From Norana najaformis (taxonomy: Eukaryota; Annelida; Clitellata; Crassiclitellata; Hormogastridae): a stretch of DNA of 64,000 nucleotides. The stretch lies in assembly GCA_964023275.1 (NCBI GenBank), contig OZ029915.1, positions 40,727,238-40,791,237 of the forward strand, written 5' to 3'. Positions 50,326 through 64,000 of the stretch are shown piece by piece (position 1 is the stretch's first letter; every line of letters starts with the position of its first letter). The translations under genes were made by a program, and so were the position numbers. The notes under the pieces are model-generated. The model made no database searches, was not told the DNA's origin, and saw only the letters and a program-made list of their open reading frames with translations.

Positions 50326-51089
50326 TGCTAATTTCGTGGACCTGTAGCAGCCGATATACCTAAGTTGATCTGTCGTCCGTCCGGAGAGTAGAGCAATTAA
50401 GGCGGAAAATAGGAGGATTCCACATGCGCCGCTCAGCCAGAGTCTGATCGTCCGCTGGTCCACGGTATACATACAAAGATCCCGCCAAGGCCAGTGATGA
50501 GGTCACAGCGCGCAGGCCAGTGGCAGGCCACTGATGAGGTCAAAATGCGCAGGCCTTAATAGGTCCTGCTGCTGCTGCTACTACTAGCAAGCATGGCCTA
50601 ATCGTCGTTTGTCTACACCTACCGGCAGTTCATATAGCACTAAGCGAACTAGTTTGCTAATAACTATCATTATCTCGACGGTTATTAGGCCGACCGTGTG
50701 ATTAGCCGTAACGACGCTATATCCTGAAATAGTGTAAACACTTGCAGCGAATATCTCTGTAGTAGTTTCTTACTTTTCGCCGACTGCATGTGACACGCAT
50801 CGCGGCTGTTGAGAACCGAACACTCCGATCAACAACTAACTAGCCGTCTGTCTGTCTGTACGCGGAATTAAGCTTGGCGAGCCAAACGGATGTAGGAGCC
50901 TAACTGGGACGCGATTTACCAACATGACTGAATGGATAAGTGAATGCATGAATGACTGACTGGCCGGCCGAAAGAGATACGGCGGATTTTCCACGGCGAA
51001 ATGAAGACTCGCGATGCGACGCTGAACATCCGGATAGAAGCATCACCTCAAGACGGACTCATCCTGTTGCCAGAGACTGACCACGAAAG

Positions 51090-61214
<10,125 letters not shown>

Positions 61215-62524
61215 GTATGTATCCAAGAACTTATGTAGCGCGTTTTAAGAACCTCACAAAAGACGCTACGGCATAACTATCTAGAAGTTTAGAAATGATT
61301 AGTTTAGTTAAGATAACTTAAGATCAGTTCAGGTTAGATTATATCTGACTAACCTGGACTAGGCTAGATTAAGCTGTCACATAACTTTACATTTCGGGCC
61401 CTCGCAGGATCATTCAATTGAACCTTTTTGTAGGTCAGCTTTACCAGGTTCTGAGCAGTCTTCCATGGACACACAGCTACGTCACTGAGATTAATAAAGA
61501 TTAGATTAGCTGGACAACGTAGGCCATCTTATTAGCATTGGAAGTTGGAACACAGGCTCAGTTGTTACAGGTTGCAGTTGTGCTCGTGTAAGGGCGAAGC
61601 ATAAATCAAATTTCACTTATATTTAACTGTATTACATTGTATTGTATCGTATTGTATCGCTTCGTATTGTATTGTCTCACTACAAATAGCCTGAGATACA
61701 AAGGTCAAGAGTCAAGACCGCAATCGAACAGAGTTAATGCCTTCCTCAAAATCAACCTAGTGGTACAAGTGCTGCCCTGTGAAACATAGACCTGTGTTGC
61801 TTTATGAGTAAATAGTCTGTACACTCTGCCATTGTGTAGGTCTATGGGTAGAATTGTGTATGTTTTTGGTGCCTAGTCTACTCCTCGTTAACCGATCATT
61901 CTCATTCTTTTTCTGGATACAACTTCTCCTAACAACCCCAGTCAATTTTGAGATCAATCAGCTTCGGGGATACAGATTTACAGAGGGTTAAGATTTGTCG
62001 CCAATGGGCAGCACTACAGAGGCATCTTGTGATACACGTGTCCGTATATATGTTCAAGAATGATACTATTCATTTAAAAACAGTCTTTGCCTTCAGCAAA
62101 GTCTTGTTTAATGGAATAAAACTTCGGCCTGTTCTAGAATTTTCCAGGTCTTAAATGATAGATAAAATGATTTTTGTGTGACTTTTAATATAGCGCTACA
62201 TTTTTTGGAATGTTACGGCCAAGCACAATTATTCTGTCTCGGTGACTGTGCTAAGAACCAATCGATTGCCATCCATGTCGAATATCGATTTCTCTCCGAG
62301 GCATCAAACGATCGCCTCCGAAGGTGAGTTCACAGATCTGTAAATGGCTTTGTAATCTGCTTAATTGTGAAGGGTCAGAGTTGATCTTCGCCGTCTTTTG
62401 GAGTGCAACCTTTTTACTAGTTTAGGCCTGTTGTATTTGTTAAAAAGTAAAGTATCTCATATCTCATAAGTGAACCGTAGGGTAGGCGCTTATTTCCTTT
62501 TTTAGGCCCTTCAGCCGGCAATTG

Positions 62525-62735
62525 ACGACGAATTCCAGGGTTCTGGACACAGGGCCAGTGGATGGCAGGACCTGCCGTTTACTTCCCAGCTTACGCCTGT
62601 ACCAAATTATACTGCTTAGCGACAGAGGCACAGTGTGCGCAAGCAATTTGCCCAGGGTCATTACACTTGAACCCGCAACCACATGATCATTGACCAAACG
62701 CATTACCGACAGACCACTGTACCGCACACTGTCTT
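62525..62735 (-). mobile_element. SINE-like family B copy
   Basis: ggttctggacacagggccag ... ttcccagcttacgcctgtac ... and, on the minus strand, a tRNA-like end with gcgggttcaagtgt resembling a B box. Confidence 0.7.
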
Positions 62736-63682
62736 TGTTACTGTTACATAGCTGCGCTATTCCAATAATTCATATGCATAACTAGATGTTGCACTTAACA
62801 GTTGAGGTTTCTGTATCAATGCTTTAAATTTGGCGCAACCACAGAGTCACAACATCCGCAAGCTTCTCCTAACTTCTTAACGATTTAGGCTGACCTAAGG
62901 GGTTGTGTTCAAATCGTCGCTGCAATCACAGCACGTTATTCAGCAAAGTTCAGTCTTCAGCTGAATCAGAGATACGGTTGCAAACAGCTGAACAATATTA
63001 AAGCCCAGGCCTTTAGGAAGCCAGATTCAAACGCTATAATGAATTGTAGGTTATAAGCTATAGAAACTGTAAGTATGGTAACTAGCCCACTGCGTTAATA
63101 ATAAAAGTCTGATGAACTATACATTTATCTTCGACTGCTGTGAGCTCATTTCTTCAAGTTACTGAGACGGCCGGCTAACATGCTCTAACGTAAGCTCGAA
63201 TGTTCATATATGGCAACATTAGTTAAGTAAAGTTTTACAAGTATAGTACAGGCGTTTTGGTTCAACATAAGAACACATTTCTGCATAAAAATCTTTGAAT
63301 TTCGTGCTGAAGTTGTCATCGTAATTAGCAATTAAGAGATAGACAGTCGGATGTCCTTCTAATTGGGCATCTGTATTTGTTCCATAGTTTTGAGACAATC
63401 GACGTCGCATGTAGGCCTTGCTGAAACCAAATTAGCTCGTAATTAAGTAATTAATTGCCTACTAAACGGTGAGCTTATCAGTATGACAAATTAAGCTCTA
63501 TTTCAAAGCGTCACATGAGGCAAAGCAAGTTATTTCAGTTATTGGTAGACCTAGATGCTAAGACATGAAACCACTGAAACCCAAAAACATCGCAGTCACA
63601 TTAAACTTCATTCGCTTCTGCCGTAACTTCCTTATTTTCGCCACTTCCTTTGTGCGGATAGGACTTTTCTCGCGGTTGTTGA

Positions 63683-63760
<78 letters not shown>

Positions 63761-63850
63761 CAGTAGTAGTGGTGGTAGTAGTAGTAGTAGAAGCAGCAGC
63801 AGCAGTAGCAGCATCGGCTGCTGCTGCTGCAGTAGTAGTAGTAGTCGTCC
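63683..63850. repeat. (ATT)n(AGT)n(GCA)n trinucleotide array
   Basis: Successive runs of att, agt and gca/gct units. Confidence 0.95.
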
Positions 63851-63954
63851 TTTAGACAGCGTTTCAGTGCAGTCGTATTTCCTAGGCAATTTTGCAAATT
63901 CTGTGGAAATCAAGGATCAGTAGGCTCTAGTTCCAGATAAGTTATTTATTTATT

Positions 63955-64000
63955 CTTAATAATAATAATAATAATAATAATAAAATAATAATAATAATAA
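63955..64000. repeat. (AAT)n microsatellite at the window edge
   Basis: Runs to the end of the window with one aaat interruption. Confidence 0.9.

Larger units (their letters stand above)
39700..51089. other. Intergenic or long-UTR interval, repeat-dominated
   Basis: Contains the hairpin, the 40-bp array and trinucleotide tracts, then from about 44.5 kb the SINE and LINE relics and microsatellites listed separately. A GC-rich block at 44590-44820 has open frames on both strands but no recognised domain or splice sites. Frames in 46600-47460 look like fragments of an interspersed repeat that I cannot name. 48600-51089 holds only AT-rich DNA and tetranucleotide repeats until the exon at 51090. 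Confidence 0.5.
61215..64000. other. Non-coding or unresolved 3' region
   Basis: No further exon of the 51090-61214 gene could be supported. It contains a loose (tattg)n tract at 61625-61675, a family B SINE-like copy and trinucleotide arrays. The remaining open frames are short and unremarkable. Confidence 0.5.

Overview
This window is nuclear DNA of an animal, most likely a marine invertebrate and plausibly a mollusc or other lophotrochozoan. The evidence is GT/AG-spliced genes with introns of 0.1 to about 9.5 kb, AT-rich DNA full of micro- and minisatellites, degenerate LINE fragments, two SINE-like families, and a spliced serine beta-lactamase-like gene of a kind common in molluscs. The phylum cannot be proved from this sequence. 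There is no bacterial, phage, plasmid or CRISPR signature.

Layout. (1) 1-3400: AT-rich, CpG-poor DNA with no convincing exon. (2) 3420-12630, plus strand: a gene of unknown function, assembled from phase-compatible exons. One exon boundary is unresolved and one 24-nt microexon is possible. (3) 14481-21067, minus strand: a secreted or lumenal beta-lactamase-like (LACTB / AmpC / gigasin-6-type) protein in five recognisable exons. All three catalytic motifs are present; the true N-terminus is not found. (4) 21068-27916: repeat-rich and CpG-rich DNA with a 1-kb pyrimidine tract. (5) 27917-39386, plus strand: a complete nine-exon zinc transporter of the SLC30A2/3/4/8 (ZnT) clade, 474 aa, followed by a 3' region with a perfect hairpin and a 40-bp minisatellite. 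(6) 43000-51000: repeats, including a LINE reverse-transcriptase relic interrupted by a SINE. (7) 51090-61214, plus strand: the 5' part of an unrecognised gene starting with a signal peptide, with a 9.5-kb first intron. That intron holds a 31-bp minisatellite of about 2.4 kb organised in ~603-bp higher-order units, and an (AT)74 run. (8) 61215-64000: repeats.

The genes show no sign of working together; this is ordinary metazoan gene order. The strongest genome-scale signal is compositional. Blocks around 1-3.3 kb, 4.3-12.9 kb and 28.5-44 kb, which hold the plus-strand genes 2 and 5, are strongly CpG-depleted and TpG/CpA-rich. Blocks around 13-28.4 kb and 45-64 kb keep CpG. Copies of one SINE family have lost CpGs in the first type of block and kept them in the second. 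This is the footprint expected of mosaic gene-body methylation in invertebrates. The palindrome TAGGCCTA, which contains no CpG, occurs about 15 times and only outside the depleted blocks. I found no clearly new biological system; the compositional mosaic and the three-frame-open minisatellite are the observations most worth testing.
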